From assembly GCF_014192015.1 (NCBI RefSeq), contig NZ_JACHXJ010000003.1, forward strand, positions 919,200 through 983,199: 64,000 nucleotides of DNA. Direction: 5' to 3'. The notes below the pieces were generated by a model that had not been told where the DNA came from, searched no databases, and saw only the letters and a program-made list of their open reading frames with translations. This DNA is from Paenibacillus rhizosphaerae (GTDB lineage: Bacteria; Bacillota; Bacilli; Paenibacillales; Paenibacillaceae). The translations under genes were made by a program, and so were the position numbers. This document shows, piece by piece, positions 15,435-24,964 of this stretch (within the stretch, counting starts at the first letter, position 1; each line of letters opens with the position of its first letter).

Positions 15435-15797
15435 TTGCGCCTTATGCCGAAGATGAGATATGTAATTTTACAGAAAAATGCCGACCTCTTTTTTGTGGAA
15501 ATGCCCGCCGATTACGCTTACCAGCTCAGCGCGCTGAACCTGCGCCTCAATAAGGAAATAGACAAATTGACGGCTTCCGTCGTCCCTGAACTGCCGCTCG
15601 CCGTGGCGGAATGCGATCAGCTGGATCTGCTGCAGGAGAATCTGCAAATTCAGGACGGACTTGCCTACATCAACGCACTGGAACAGTCCTTTGCCTCGAT
15701 CGATGAACAGAGCTATCCCCTCATCGCCCTGCTGACCGAAATCCGTGCCCTTCAAGCCCAACTGGAACAGTGGTACGAGGAGGAAGCAGAGGGCTAG
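15435..15797 (+). CDS. Uncharacterised acidic protein
   Basis: A 120-residue acidic, helical protein starting MRLMPKMRYVILQKNAD. TTG 15435 is used because GGAGGG lies 8 bases upstream; an internal ATG (15444) is possible. Repeated leucines (LSALNLRLNKEIDKL and LTEIRALQAQLEQWYEEE) suggest coiled coils. I do not recognise the family. It is a single gene between sprT and the CmpA gene, with no partner visible. Confidence 0.7.
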   Translation: MRLMPKMRYVILQKNADLFFVEMPADYAYQLSALNLRLNKEIDKLTASVVPELPLAVAECDQLDLLQENLQIQDGLAYINALEQSFASIDEQSYPLIALLTEIRALQAQLEQWYEEEAEG

Positions 15798-16006
15798 GCG
15801 GCCGCAGCGTTGATACCGAAATAGCCATGATCAGAAACTGGGATCGCAGCGAAGAGGAACGTGAAGAGATGCATGATGGGATGCGTTTATAAAAATACAT
15901 TCCCTCCCCTTGAAGAACCCGGGAAATTCAGGTGAGACCTGCACGCTTTGGGCGTTCTCTCCATATGCTGACCGTAGAGACGGAATGCAAGAGGAGGAGA
16001 TCACCC

Positions 16007-16135
16007 TTGCCGCAATGGCTCTGTAATCAGCTGAGGAAGGCGTTTCATAAAAAAGACAGACGCCAGATCAAACTGCTCAACGAATGCTGGTTCTTCTACC
16101 GAAACGCCCCGGAAGAAAACTCGGACGCCCGATAA
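16007..16135 (+). CDS. cmpA: Cortex morphogenetic protein CmpA
   Basis: A 42-residue peptide, MPQWLCNQLRKAF followed by HKKDRRQIKLLNECWFFYR. It matches B. subtilis CmpA (37 residues), which with SpoIVA and ClpXP checks coat assembly before cortex formation in sporulation. The start is TTG 16007 with AGGAGG 8 bases upstream; the longer in-frame ORF (15932) has no such site. Expression in the mother cell would be expected. Confidence 0.9.
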   Translation: MPQWLCNQLRKAFHKKDRRQIKLLNECWFFYRNAPEENSDAR

Positions 16136-16163
16136 ATATTCAGAAATGAAGCCCGCTCCATGC

Positions 16164-16197
16164 AAACAGGCCGGTACCGTGTACCCGCCTGTTTTTT
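16164..16197 (+). terminator. Terminator of cmpA
   Basis: AAACAGGC-GGTAC pairs with GTACC-GCCTGTTT, followed by TTTTT. Confidence 0.8.
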
Positions 16198-16241
16198 GCG
16201 TTTGGTTTGACGATTTCTATAGTCGGTGTGCTCCTTGTTGC

Positions 16242-16730
16242 CTACTCAAAGCTTCTCGAAGCCGGCCAGCTCCCTTTCAGCTTGCGAAGCAAAATGATCT
16301 GGCCCGTATGGTAGGCGTCATGCATCATGAGGCTGTGAATCAAGCCGGAAAGCGGCCTGTCTCGAAACGGCGCGTTCAGCTCGCTGTCGCTCAAACCGGA
16401 CAGGAAGCTTCGGATCTCGAGATGGATCCTTTTGAGCCGATCGACCGTCTTCTGCCAAGCTTCGTCCCCATCTTCGACGTTGCTGAACGTCTCATCGTTG
16501 CTGGACGCCTTGAAGTCAGGGTTCTCGCCACGCATCCGCTGCAGGTGATATTCCTTGTAATAAAGCAGGTGGTTCACGTTCTCCCAGATCGAGTTGACGG
16601 CTTCCCCTTCCGGCTTCCATGCCGCTTCCTCAGCGGTCACGCCGTCCAATGCCGGCACAAGCGGCGGATACCAGCCTTCCTGATCAAAGCATTCATCCCA
16701 TCTTTGCAGCTGCTCTTGAATTTGGCCCAT
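16242..16730 (-). CDS. DinB/YfiT-like protein
   Basis: A 162-residue four-helix bundle of the DinB_2 group. NVNHLLYYKEYHLQR and MMHDAYHTGQIILLRK carry the three histidines that bind metal in the family. ATG 16730 is chosen because GGGAGG is 9 bases upstream; TTG 16736 is too close to it. Such proteins are often thiol-dependent transferases in bacillithiol organisms, but the reaction is unknown here. It is divergent from the CGNR gene. Confidence 0.88.
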   Translation of the reverse strand: MGQIQEQLQRWDECFDQEGWYPPLVPALDGVTAEEAAWKPEGEAVNSIWENVNHLLYYKEYHLQRMRGENPDFKASSNDETFSNVEDGDEAWQKTVDRLKRIHLEIRSFLSGLSDSELNAPFRDRPLSGLIHSLMMHDAYHTGQIILLRKLKGSWPASRSFE

Positions 16731-16756
16731 CTTCAAATCCTCCCTGTCCGGTTTTT

Positions 16757-16857
16757 TTGTAACGAACTAAAATCAATTTATTAGTTACACCCATAAATTA
16801 ACACAGTCTATTTCTGCCGGTCAAGTAACTAGCAAAATAATTATTTAGTTGTTACAA
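16757..16857. promoter_or_regulatory. Repeated GTAAC/GTTAC motif in the DinB-CGNR divergent spacer
   Basis: TTGTAACGAACTAA (16757-16770), TTAGTTAC (16781-16788), GTAACTAG (16825-16832) and TTAGTTGTTACAA (16845-16857) are related, forming two inverted pairs. The outer two are near reverse complements of each other. This suggests an operator for one of the flanking genes, most simply the CGNR protein. Confidence 0.4.
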
Positions 16858-16881
16858 TGAACCTGAAAGGAAGGATAACGT

Positions 16882-17439
16882 ATGCTTTGGGATGATTTTT
16901 TGAACAGCGACTGGCATGATTGGCGGGGCACCGGCAAGTCCGAGGACCGATTGGACCGGCCCGGGTGGCTGCGGGCATGGCTGAAGGAGCAGCATCTGCC
17001 TATACTCGATCAGCCGAACCCCCACGAGCTGCAGCAGCTTAAAGAGCTCCGCTCCTTGATCCATGGCATGGTCACCTCCATCGTTCAAGGCGTTTCCCCT
17101 GACGCCGAGACTATTGGCAGGCTAAATGACGTCATGTCCGACGGTCCCGTCATTCGGGAGCTGTTCTTCCGGGAAGGCAGCCTGTCCACCGGAAACAGAC
17201 CGGTCCGCTGGGACTGGCAGCAGGTCATGTCGGACATCGCCGCGTCTTTTGCCGATACGATCGCCAATGGAGAAACGGCAAGAATCCGGATCTGTGACAA
17301 TCCGGACTGCCTCTGGGTTTATTATGACGATACCCGCAACCGTTCCAAGCGCTACTGCGATGACAAAATGTGCGGGAATCTGATGAAGGTCCGGCGTTTC
17401 CGGGCCCGAAAGAAGGCCTCCGAAGATGACCAGCCTTAA
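16882..17439 (+). CDS. CGNR zinc-finger protein (ABATE domain)
   Basis: A 185-residue protein. The N-terminal helical ABATE-like domain holds LRSLIHGMVTSIVQG; the C-terminal zinc finger is CDNPDCLWVYYDDTRNRSKRYC followed by CGNLMKVRRFR (short of the exact family CGNR, with N-L-M-K following CGN). AAGGAAGG lies before the ATG. Family members are presumed stress-linked transcription regulators. It is divergent from DinB with repeats between them. Confidence 0.85.
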   Translation: MLWDDFLNSDWHDWRGTGKSEDRLDRPGWLRAWLKEQHLPILDQPNPHELQQLKELRSLIHGMVTSIVQGVSPDAETIGRLNDVMSDGPVIRELFFREGSLSTGNRPVRWDWQQVMSDIAASFADTIANGETARIRICDNPDCLWVYYDDTRNRSKRYCDDKMCGNLMKVRRFRARKKASEDDQP

Positions 17440-17634
17440 ATCCGTACAAGCCAAAATCCCGAAGACCGGAAACATTTTTTTCCATTCTTCGGGTGGGTTA
17501 TAGGATGGAGTCCGGCAGCCGCTCGTGAACCACTAATGAACGCCATGCTGGCCGGAACTCCATATATACCGAGCTTATTAAATCCTTTTCTGGTTATAAA
17601 TCCGATCTTGTTTACTTACAGTCTAGAGATAAGG

Positions 17635-19848
17635 TTATTCACCCTGATGCGGGTTGCGCATCGTCAGGCCGACGCGGCCTTTTTTCAAATCGACGTTCAG
17701 TACCCATACCGTCACGTTATCGCCGACGGACACCACGTCCATCGGATGCTTGACGTAGCCGCTGCTGAGCTGCGAAATGTGTACGAGCCCATCGCTCTTG
17801 ATCCCGATGTCCACGAAGGCCCCGAAGTCGATGACATTGCGTACGGTGCCCTGCAGCTCCATGCCAGGGGTCAAATCCTCGATCTTCAGCACGTCCGTCC
17901 GGAAAATAGGCAGCGGCAGCTCCTCCCGCGGGTCACGGCCCGGACGCTGAAGGCTCTCCAAAATGTCGCGCAGCGTAGGCACACCGACTTCCAGCACCTC
18001 CGCCAGCTTCTCCACGTCCTGACGCCCCAGCAGCTCGGACAGCTCAGGCGTTCCCAGCTTCTCCATGCCGACACCAAGCTCGCGGAACAGACGGTCCACC
18101 ACCTTGTACGATTCCGGGTGAATCGGGGTGCGGTCGAGCGGGTTATCGCCCTCGGAGATGCGCATAAATCCGATGCACTGCTCGTAGGTTTTGGCTCCCA
18201 GCCGCGGCACGTTCTGCAGTTCTTTACGGCTCAAAAACTTTCCGTTGGAATCACGGTATTTCACGATGTTTTTGGCGGTCGTCGCGTTGACGCCGGACAC
18301 ATAAGAGAGCAGCGACGGCGAAGCGGTATTCACGTCGACGCCGACATGGTTGACGGCCGATTCGACAACGGTCTTCAGGCTCTCGTCCAAATGCTTCTGG
18401 GAGACGTCATGCTGGTATTGACCGACACCGATCGCCTTCGGCTCGATCTTTACAAGCTCAGCCAGCGGGTCCTGCACGCGGCGGGCGATGGACACCGCAC
18501 TTCGCTCCGCAACGTCAAGATCCGGGAATTCCTCCTGGGCAAGCTTGGAGGCCGAATACACACTCGCTCCGGCCTCGTTGACGATCAGGTAAGCCAGATC
18601 CGGCACGCCGATGTCGCTGATCACTTCTGCCACGAACTGTTCCGTCTCGCGCGAAGCCGTACCGTTGCCGATCACGATCAGCTGGATGCTGTACTTCTTA
18701 ATCAGCTCGTTGAACTTCGCGGCGGCTTCTTTCTTTTTGTTGTTCGGCGGCGTTGGGTACGTCACCGCCACCTCCAGCAGCTTGCCGGTATCGTCCACAA
18801 CGGCGAGCTTGCAGCCTGTCCGGTAGGCCGGATCCACCCCGAGGACACAGCGTCCCTTGACCGGCGGCTGCAGCAGCAGGCTGCGCAGGTTGCCGGAGAA
18901 GATAGAAATCGCCTGATTCTCCCCTTTCTCGGTCAGCTCAGCGCGGATTTCGCGCTCGATGGAGGGGGCGATCAGCCGTTTGTAAGCATCTTCAATAACG
19001 GCCGCGAGAATCGGCTGCACCGTCGAGCTGCCCTTGATGACCTGACGTTCCATGAATTTGTGGATCGACTCCGGCTGCACGTCCAGTCCCACTTTAAGAA
19101 TATTTTCGCGTTCTCCGCGGTTAATGGCCAAAATGCGGTGAGGCGGCATCTTTTTCGCCAGCTCCCGGTAATTGTAATAGTTCTCGTACACGGACTCCTG
19201 CTCGGGATCCTTCGCTTCCGACGTCAGCATCCCATGGTCCATCGTATAACGCCGCACCCAGGCCCGGATGGCCGCATCGTCGGCCAAGTTCTCCGCCAGA
19301 ATGTCCATCGCGCCGGAGATTGCATCGTCCGCCGTTTCCACGCCCTTTTCGGCATCGACGTATTTGGCGGCTTCCTTATGAACATCCCCCTGCTTCGGCT
19401 GGGCCATGATCCACTCGGAGAGCGGCTCGAGCCCCTTTTCCTTGGCGACGCTGGCACGGGTTTTGCGCTTCTGCCGGTATGGACGGTACAGGTCCTCCAC
19501 TTCCTGGAGCTTGGCCGCCTTCTCGATCGCCGTCTTAAGCTCCCCGGTCAATTTCCCCTGCTCGTCGATAATCCGGATGACCTCACGCTTGCGCTCTTCC
19601 AGATTCCGCAGGTAAGTCACGCGCTCCTCGATTCCGCGCAGCTGGTTCTCATCCAATTCCCCGGTCATTTCCTTACGGTAACGGGCGATAAACGGAATCG
19701 TATTTCCCTCATCCAACAGTCCCACCGTTGTCCGAATCTGCTTCAGGGACAGCTGCAGCTCCTTGGCAATCTGCTGCACGATCCGCTCCTTTTCCCGCGC
19801 CTTCATTTCTTCACCGTTCTGTTCGATAACCATTTCCTTTTCCGTCAA
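17635..19848 (-). CDS. tex: Tex-family RNA-binding transcription accessory protein
   Basis: A 737-residue Tex protein, close to the family length. The N-terminal helical part has PFIARYRKEMTGELDENQLR, followed by a YqgF-like RNase H domain (VLGVDPAYRTGCKLAVVDD), a helix-hairpin-helix part (SYVSGVNATTAKNIVKYR) and a C-terminal S1 domain (GMELQGTVRNVIDFGAFVDIG and GLVHISQLS, in separate blocks). The start is TTG 19848 with GAGGG upstream. It acts in RNA metabolism and transcription. Copy A of the ~111-bp repeat ends about 120 bases upstream, as the other copies do from the aminotransferase. Confidence 0.95.
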   Translation of the reverse strand: MTEKEMVIEQNGEEMKAREKERIVQQIAKELQLSLKQIRTTVGLLDEGNTIPFIARYRKEMTGELDENQLRGIEERVTYLRNLEERKREVIRIIDEQGKLTGELKTAIEKAAKLQEVEDLYRPYRQKRKTRASVAKEKGLEPLSEWIMAQPKQGDVHKEAAKYVDAEKGVETADDAISGAMDILAENLADDAAIRAWVRRYTMDHGMLTSEAKDPEQESVYENYYNYRELAKKMPPHRILAINRGERENILKVGLDVQPESIHKFMERQVIKGSSTVQPILAAVIEDAYKRLIAPSIEREIRAELTEKGENQAISIFSGNLRSLLLQPPVKGRCVLGVDPAYRTGCKLAVVDDTGKLLEVAVTYPTPPNNKKKEAAAKFNELIKKYSIQLIVIGNGTASRETEQFVAEVISDIGVPDLAYLIVNEAGASVYSASKLAQEEFPDLDVAERSAVSIARRVQDPLAELVKIEPKAIGVGQYQHDVSQKHLDESLKTVVESAVNHVGVDVNTASPSLLSYVSGVNATTAKNIVKYRDSNGKFLSRKELQNVPRLGAKTYEQCIGFMRISEGDNPLDRTPIHPESYKVVDRLFRELGVGMEKLGTPELSELLGRQDVEKLAEVLEVGVPTLRDILESLQRPGRDPREELPLPIFRTDVLKIEDLTPGMELQGTVRNVIDFGAFVDIGIKSDGLVHISQLSSGYVKHPMDVVSVGDNVTVWVLNVDLKKGRVGLTMRNPHQGE

Positions 19849-19970
19849 AAGAAATCCCTCTTTCCCATTCGTACTTGCGTTTCCATGTATTCAAACGTTC
19901 TCTCATCATCGTCGTCATTAAAACATTCATTTCGTCATCATGTGATTGGTCCACAGACTTGTCCGAGTTA

Positions 19971-20085
19971 AGAAAAACATCTATCGATGTACCTTCAAAG
20001 AAGACAGACCGCGTTTAAATGAAGTTTTTCTTGCAATATCAGGAAAGCAATGGCTCTGGAGTTTATACTTGCTGATATGATTAAA
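19971..20085. repeat. Structured dispersed repeat, copy A
   Basis: About 93% identical to copies B and C at 28795-29020. On the plus strand it runs AGAAAAACATC...GTTTTTCTTGCAATATCAGG...CTGATAT. Both inverted-repeat pairs of the family are present (AGAAAAAC/GTTTTTCT and ATATCAG/CTGATAT). The small hairpin is CATC-TATC-GATG here and CGTC-TATC-GACG in copy B, a compensated change. It sits about 120 bases upstream of tex. Confidence 0.85.
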
Positions 20086-20469
20086 AATCGGCTTGGTCTG
20101 GTTTATAAACGCCGGATCCCGCAAACCACGTATACCGAAAATTTCATATCAGTGGAGCGGCTTCCAGCATGCGTTATAGGTATCAGCATCAGCTTGCCTG
20201 GCGACAGCCTCTATGGAAAACTGTGAGATCAAACCAAAACTTTAGGCAAATCTACAAAGTTTTCATATCTTATTATCACAAACTTTGAGCCATTTTTCCA
20301 GCGGTCATGTTTGGCAGGAGAAAGCTTCCACGCCACGGTAGATTTCTCCTGAAAAAGCAAAAAGAACCTTACCCCATAAACAGGGCAAGGTTCATCATAC
20401 TGCTGCGGCCTCCATCTGTATAGACCTTTACGTTGGACGGAGGCCGGTTAATTCTGGAAAGGGCCGGAC
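20086..20469. other. Intergenic region between repeat A and the alpha-galactosidase gene
   Basis: No coding region is supported. It holds a perfect 9-bp hairpin (CAGGAGAAA...TTTCTCCTG, about 20311-20352) with no T run, and the alpha-galactosidase terminator. Nothing else was recognised. Confidence 0.5.
20359..20393 (-). terminator. Terminator of the alpha-galactosidase gene
   Basis: On the minus strand GAACCTTGCCC pairs with GGGTAAGGTTC with one mismatch, followed by TTTTTGC. Confidence 0.75.
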
Positions 20470-22659
20470 TTAAACGCGCCGGAAGCGGAAAAACTCGCTG
20501 TGGTAATCCCCGCGCTCAGCGCCTACCGCGATGCCCGCATACATCAGGGCGTCGCCAGTGTACACCTCGCTTGTGCCCACCAGCGCATAATCTGCGGCAG
20601 GGTCGAGGCCCTTCAGCTTGAGGCGGTTCAGCGGCGCGTTGGATTCAGCCAGTACCCGGAAATAGAAGACCGCTGCGATGCTGCCGTCTTCCGCCACGAA
20701 CATCCAGGCAGTCTCATTGCCTTCAAACGGGCTGAGGAGCCGATACATCTCGCCTGTCTGGACGAGTCCGCGGATTTCTTTATAGAGCGCCACCTGCTGC
20801 TTGACGACTTCCTTCTCCTCTTCGGTGAACTTCGTCAAGTCGAGCTCGTAGCCGAAGTTGCCTGACATGGCGACGTAGCCGCGCATGTCGAGCGGTGTGG
20901 ACCGTCCCACCTGGTGATTCGGAACGGCGGAAATATGCGAGCCCATGGCGCTCACCGGGTAGACGAGGCTGGTGCCATACTGGATGCGCAGACGGGACAC
21001 CGCATCGGTGTTATCGCTCGTCCACGTTTGCGGCATGTAATAGAGCAGGCCGGGGTCGAAGCGTCCGCCTCCGCCGGAGCAGCTCTCGAACAGGATGTGC
21101 GGGAACGCCGACGTGATTCGTTCCATCACTTCATAGAGGCCGAGCATATAGCGATGGGCCGTCTCCCGCTGACGCTCCGGCGGCAGCAGCGCCGAACCGA
21201 TCTCCGTCATGTTGCGGTTCATATCCCACTTCACGTACGTAATCGGCGCGCTGCTCAGCACCTCCGTCAGCATCCGTACGATTTCCTCGCGCACATCCTG
21301 CCGCGAGAAGTCGAGGATCAGCTGCTGGCGGCCTTCCGTGCGGCGCCGATCCGGTACATGCAGGCACCAGTCCGGGTGCTTGCGGTACAGGTCGCTGTCC
21401 GGGGAAACCATCTCCGGCTCAAACCACAGGCCGAACTGCATTCCCATGCCCGTCACGCGGTTCACCAGGTCCTCCAGTCCGCCCGGCAGCTTGTTCTTGT
21501 CCACCACCCAGTCGCCAAGCGAGGAGTTGTCGCTGTCGCGATGGCCGAACCAGCCGTCGTCCAGAACGAACAGCTCGATCCCGAGCTCTTTGCCTGCCTT
21601 GGCGATGTCGACGATTTTATCCGCATTGAACTGGAAGTAAGTCGCCTCCCAGTTGTTGACGAGGATCGGGCGCTCCTTGTCCCGGAACTGGCCGCGGGCC
21701 AGACGCTCCCGGTACAGCCGGTGATACGTCCGCGACATGCCTCCTAGTCCTTGGGAGGAATAGACCATAACGGCCTCCGGCGTCTGGAACGCGGCTCCCG
21801 GCTCCAGCAGCCAGGTGAAATCGAACGGGTTGATCCCGATCGACAGACGGGTCGTCCGGAACTGGTCCACTTCGGCCTGGGCGATAAAGCTTCCGCTGTA
21901 CACCAGGCTGAAGCCGTATACCTCGCCGTGGTCTTCATCCGCCCCCGGAGACAGCAGCGCCGCAAACGGGTTCTGCTGGTGGCTGCTGGCCCCGCGACGG
22001 CTCTCCACCGCCTGCATGCCGTAGACGACCGGACGGCGCACAACGTCGCGTTCCCGGGTCCAGGCGCCGGACAGCTGCAGCCATTCGTAGTCGGCGCGCA
22101 GAAAGTCCACGCTCGCGCTGAGGGCTCTCAGCAGCTCCACCGGCTCGGTACTGTCGTTCACGATTTTTAACGAGCGGGTCAGCGCATCATAAGCTTCCAT
22201 TACCGTGTACTGCAGCTCCACATGAAGCCCCGACACAGGGTCCTGCATATTTACAAACAGCGTTTCCGCTTCGGACTCGCTCTCCACATACGTCGAAGGA
22301 AGCCCCTCCATCCGTGGTTTGCCCTGCTCCACCCGATGCGACACGTACTTGAATTCGGTAACGGTCGAGCCGTCAGGCAGCCGGAATTGTACCAGCGGGT
22401 GACGGAAATCGCTCGTTCCGTACACCGGAAGCTCCTGCGGCAGCGTGTCCAGGGAGATCGTACGATCCTCCGGCACCGGATTCGGACTGAAGGAAGCCCG
22501 CTCGGTCGTCACGAGCAGCCAGCTCAGGTCAGCGTCACGCAGCCTTTTCCCGTAATAGAGATGGGCGGCATAGCCGGACGGAAGAATCTGAAATACATAG
22601 CTTGAACTGCGGGTCTGAAGATGAAATAATTGCTGCTTAGCATCGATATGAATCGCCAT
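20470..22659 (-). CDS. Alpha-galactosidase, glycoside hydrolase family 36
   Basis: A 729-residue cytosolic GH36 enzyme that removes alpha-1,6-galactose from raffinose-type sugars or galactomannan fragments. The central barrel has NNWEATYFQFN and LFVLDDGWFGHRD. The nucleophile aspartate is in YVKWDMNRN (about residue 480) and the acid/base aspartate in WTSDNTD (about 550), with the substrate-binding ESCSGGGGRFD between. There is no signal peptide. GGGAGGG precedes the ATG. It is a single gene; I see no transporter beside it. Confidence 0.95.
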   Translation of the reverse strand: MAIHIDAKQQLFHLQTRSSSYVFQILPSGYAAHLYYGKRLRDADLSWLLVTTERASFSPNPVPEDRTISLDTLPQELPVYGTSDFRHPLVQFRLPDGSTVTEFKYVSHRVEQGKPRMEGLPSTYVESESEAETLFVNMQDPVSGLHVELQYTVMEAYDALTRSLKIVNDSTEPVELLRALSASVDFLRADYEWLQLSGAWTRERDVVRRPVVYGMQAVESRRGASSHQQNPFAALLSPGADEDHGEVYGFSLVYSGSFIAQAEVDQFRTTRLSIGINPFDFTWLLEPGAAFQTPEAVMVYSSQGLGGMSRTYHRLYRERLARGQFRDKERPILVNNWEATYFQFNADKIVDIAKAGKELGIELFVLDDGWFGHRDSDNSSLGDWVVDKNKLPGGLEDLVNRVTGMGMQFGLWFEPEMVSPDSDLYRKHPDWCLHVPDRRRTEGRQQLILDFSRQDVREEIVRMLTEVLSSAPITYVKWDMNRNMTEIGSALLPPERQRETAHRYMLGLYEVMERITSAFPHILFESCSGGGGRFDPGLLYYMPQTWTSDNTDAVSRLRIQYGTSLVYPVSAMGSHISAVPNHQVGRSTPLDMRGYVAMSGNFGYELDLTKFTEEEKEVVKQQVALYKEIRGLVQTGEMYRLLSPFEGNETAWMFVAEDGSIAAVFYFRVLAESNAPLNRLKLKGLDPAADYALVGTSEVYTGDALMYAGIAVGAERGDYHSEFFRFRRV

Positions 22660-22802
22660 AATTCCCTCCCTGATATCACAAGCGGATAGACGCAGATGCA
22701 GTACTCACCTGCCCGCTCATACGTTGCATACCATTCATTATAGCCGATGCGTAACCCCTTACAATGGACTTATGTGACTTAAAAGCGAATGTAAAAACGA
22801 GA

Positions 22803-22831
22803 AAAAGGCGCCCCTCTCCGGGTACGCCTTA
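22803..22831 (-). terminator. Terminator of the alr-ndoAI-ndoA transcript
   Basis: AAGGCG and CGCCTT pair around CCCCTCTCCGGGTA, with TTTTTCTC on the minus-strand exit. Confidence 0.65.
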
Positions 22832-22869
22832 TCCTTCATAACCATATCATCAACCTTATGGTTCAACGC

Positions 22870-23220
22870 TTAAAAATCGATCAGGCTGAGACTGATTTGC
22901 AGCGAATCATCCACCTTTTTCATCGTTTCCTCATCCAGGTGGGTAATTTTGTCCGTCAGTCTCTGCTTATCAATGGTCCGGATTTGCTCCAGCAAAATGA
23001 CCGAATCTCTGTCGAAACCATGCGAAACCGCATCGATTTCCACATGGGTCGGCAGTTTTGCCTTTTGAATCTGGGCGGTAATGGCCGCCACGATGACCGT
23101 AGGACTAAAACGGTTGCCGATATCGTTCTGAATAATCAGAACAGGCCTGACTCCACCTTGCTCAGAACCGACTACGGGTGAAAGATCCGCAAAAAAAACG
23201 TCGCCGCGTTTTACGATCAA
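22870..23220 (-). CDS. ndoA: Endoribonuclease toxin NdoA (MazF/EndoA)
   Basis: A 116-residue MazF toxin that cuts mRNA at UACAU-type sites in Bacillus relatives. It starts MIVKRGDVFFADLSPVVGSEQGG with RPVLIIQND, the family's active-site loops. The antitoxin gene ends 3 bases upstream. The pair follows alr, as in B. subtilis ydcC-alr-ndoAI-ndoA, so it is a chromosomal stress module and not a mobile one. Confidence 0.96.
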   Translation of the reverse strand: MIVKRGDVFFADLSPVVGSEQGGVRPVLIIQNDIGNRFSPTVIVAAITAQIQKAKLPTHVEIDAVSHGFDRDSVILLEQIRTIDKQRLTDKITHLDEETMKKVDDSLQISLSLIDF

Positions 23221-23223
23221 TGT

Positions 23224-23496
23224 CTACACCCCGCTCACTAAGCGGCCTAGAGTGCTGTCTGCATCTTCTTCCGCGTGAAAGGCCTCCGATGCCATCGTCA
23301 AATTGATCTTGGCCATTTCCATATAGCCGCGTTGCATTGACTCCCGTATATAACGTTTCTTCCGCTCCGTTAAATACAGTTTCATGGCTTGCCTGATGAG
23401 TTCACTGCGGTTCGAATTCTCCATCGCAACGATGCCATCCACTTCCTGCAAAAGATGATCCGGCAAGCTGATCATAATTCGTTTGGTATTCTGCAT
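23224..23496 (-). CDS. ndoAI: Antitoxin NdoAI (EndoAI)
   Basis: A 90-residue ribbon-helix-helix antitoxin. The N-terminal NTKRIMISLPDHLLQEVDG is the DNA-binding arm, and the C-terminal SEAFHAEEDADSTLGRLVSGV binds the toxin. The block MQRGYMEMAKINL is near-identical to B. subtilis. ATG 23496 has AGGTGG upstream; the upstream extension starts with GTG codons and is not favoured. Confidence 0.95.
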   Translation of the reverse strand: MQNTKRIMISLPDHLLQEVDGIVAMENSNRSELIRQAMKLYLTERKKRYIRESMQRGYMEMAKINLTMASEAFHAEEDADSTLGRLVSGV

Positions 23497-23735
23497 ATTA
23501 GCCACCTTCTGTTCCACCCCCACAATACCTTCTCACCCTTGTGCCCAGTATAACTTGAATCAAGGAAATTTATACAAAGGAATATATATGCCGAAGATAT
23601 ACCAGGTATGCTGCATACATTATAAACTAGACTCGGCATTTACGTACAGTCATTCCGTCATTACCTTTATTCGGGATGCGTGTGCCGTATTCCTTCATTT
23701 CCAGCAAAAAGGCTGAAATTCCGCCTTCTTTCGCA

Positions 23736-24920
23736 CTAGGTGAGCAATGGGTTGACCCGGTTGTACAGTGCGCCGTGCTTCAAGTAAACACGAGGCACCC
23801 GGTGGGAAATCATACAGATGACCTCATAGTGGATGGTACCCAGCTGAGAAGCCAGCTCATCTGCCGTAATGCACTGGCCAGACTGCTGACCGATGAGCAC
23901 AACCTCCTCGCCCGCATGAATTTCTTCTGCCTCTCCGGCAAAAGATTGAAGTGTTACCATACACTGGTCCATACAGATCGTTCCGACAACGGGAACGCGG
24001 CGGCCGCGGATCAGGACTTCCGCTTTACCACTCAGCATCCGCGAGTACCCGTCGGCATAGCCGATCGGCAGCGTTCCAATGACTTCATCTTGATCCGTCA
24101 CATATCTGGCGCCGTAGCTGACGCCCCAATGCGGCGGAAGGGTTTTGACATATACAAGCTCTGTCTTCAGCGTCAATACCGGGGAAAGTGCGACAGTCTG
24201 ATGATTCACCTCATCCGATGGATACAATCCGTACAGGCTGATGCCGACGCGGACCATATTGTAGGACAGCTGAGGGGTATCAATCGCTGTGGCGCTGTTG
24301 CCCGTATGTATAAGAGGAGGGCTGATTCCTTTCTCCCCGAGCGAGGCCACCACGCTCTCGAAACGCCGGTACTGCTCCAGTGTATAGCTTTTATCTTCTT
24401 CGTCCGCTTTGGAAAAATGGGTAAACAAGCCTTCAACCTCAGCCTGCGAAAGAGCATAGAGCGAATCGATATACGAAATGGCGTCCGGGCCGGGAAGAAG
24501 TCCCAGTCTGCCCATTCCGCTGTCGATCTTAATGTGCACCTTCAGCGGTCTGGACTCGGCGTCCGCCGGAAGCTGCCGGATGGCTTCCAGTACCTCCGGG
24601 CTGAACACCGTCACTGTTATGTTATTCTCCCACGCCGTTCTTATGCCTTCCGGAGGCGTGTAGCCAAGCACCAGGATGGGCAGCGTCACGCCGGCATGCC
24701 GCAGTTCGATCGCTTCATCCAGGAAAGCGACGCTTAAATAGTCCACCCCGATGCTCGCAAGCTCCCGCGCCACCTGCACGGCTCCATGACCGTACGCGTC
24801 CGCCTTGACGCAGGCCAGAAACTTCATGCCCTCGGGCAAAGCCCGGCGAAACGCCGTAACGTTCGCCTGCAGATGGTCCAGATTGATTTCGGCTCTAGTT
24901 GCTCTATATTGTTGCTGCAT
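23736..24920 (-). CDS. alr: Alanine racemase
   Basis: A 394-residue PLP enzyme converting L- to D-alanine for peptidoglycan; in spores it also degrades the germinant L-alanine. The PLP lysine is K39 in VKADAYGHG, and the second catalytic tyrosine is in VSYGARY. GICMDQC-like VGTICMDQCMV follows. AAGGTGACG precedes the ATG. The upstream 316 bases hold repeated motifs and alternative hairpins. The gene lies between ydcC and ndoAI, as in Bacillus. Confidence 0.96.
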   Translation of the reverse strand: MQQQYRATRAEINLDHLQANVTAFRRALPEGMKFLACVKADAYGHGAVQVARELASIGVDYLSVAFLDEAIELRHAGVTLPILVLGYTPPEGIRTAWENNITVTVFSPEVLEAIRQLPADAESRPLKVHIKIDSGMGRLGLLPGPDAISYIDSLYALSQAEVEGLFTHFSKADEEDKSYTLEQYRRFESVVASLGEKGISPPLIHTGNSATAIDTPQLSYNMVRVGISLYGLYPSDEVNHQTVALSPVLTLKTELVYVKTLPPHWGVSYGARYVTDQDEVIGTLPIGYADGYSRMLSGKAEVLIRGRRVPVVGTICMDQCMVTLQSFAGEAEEIHAGEEVVLIGQQSGQCITADELASQLGTIHYEVICMISHRVPRVYLKHGALYNRVNPLLT

Positions 24921-24964
24921 TCAGTCGTCACCTTCTCTAAGAATTAAACACTCGCTGCATAGAT

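Noticed and set aside
15827..15892. 21-aa ORF between the 120-aa gene and cmpA
   Set aside because: It is charged with no clear ribosome site and no recognisable family.
17536..19971. 811-codon plus-strand frame
   Set aside because: It is the antisense shadow of tex; composition and lack of motifs fit an artefact of GC-rich codons.
22870..23496. Mobile toxin-antitoxin module
   Set aside because: The ydcC-alr-ndoAI-ndoA order is the conserved chromosomal arrangement of Bacillales.
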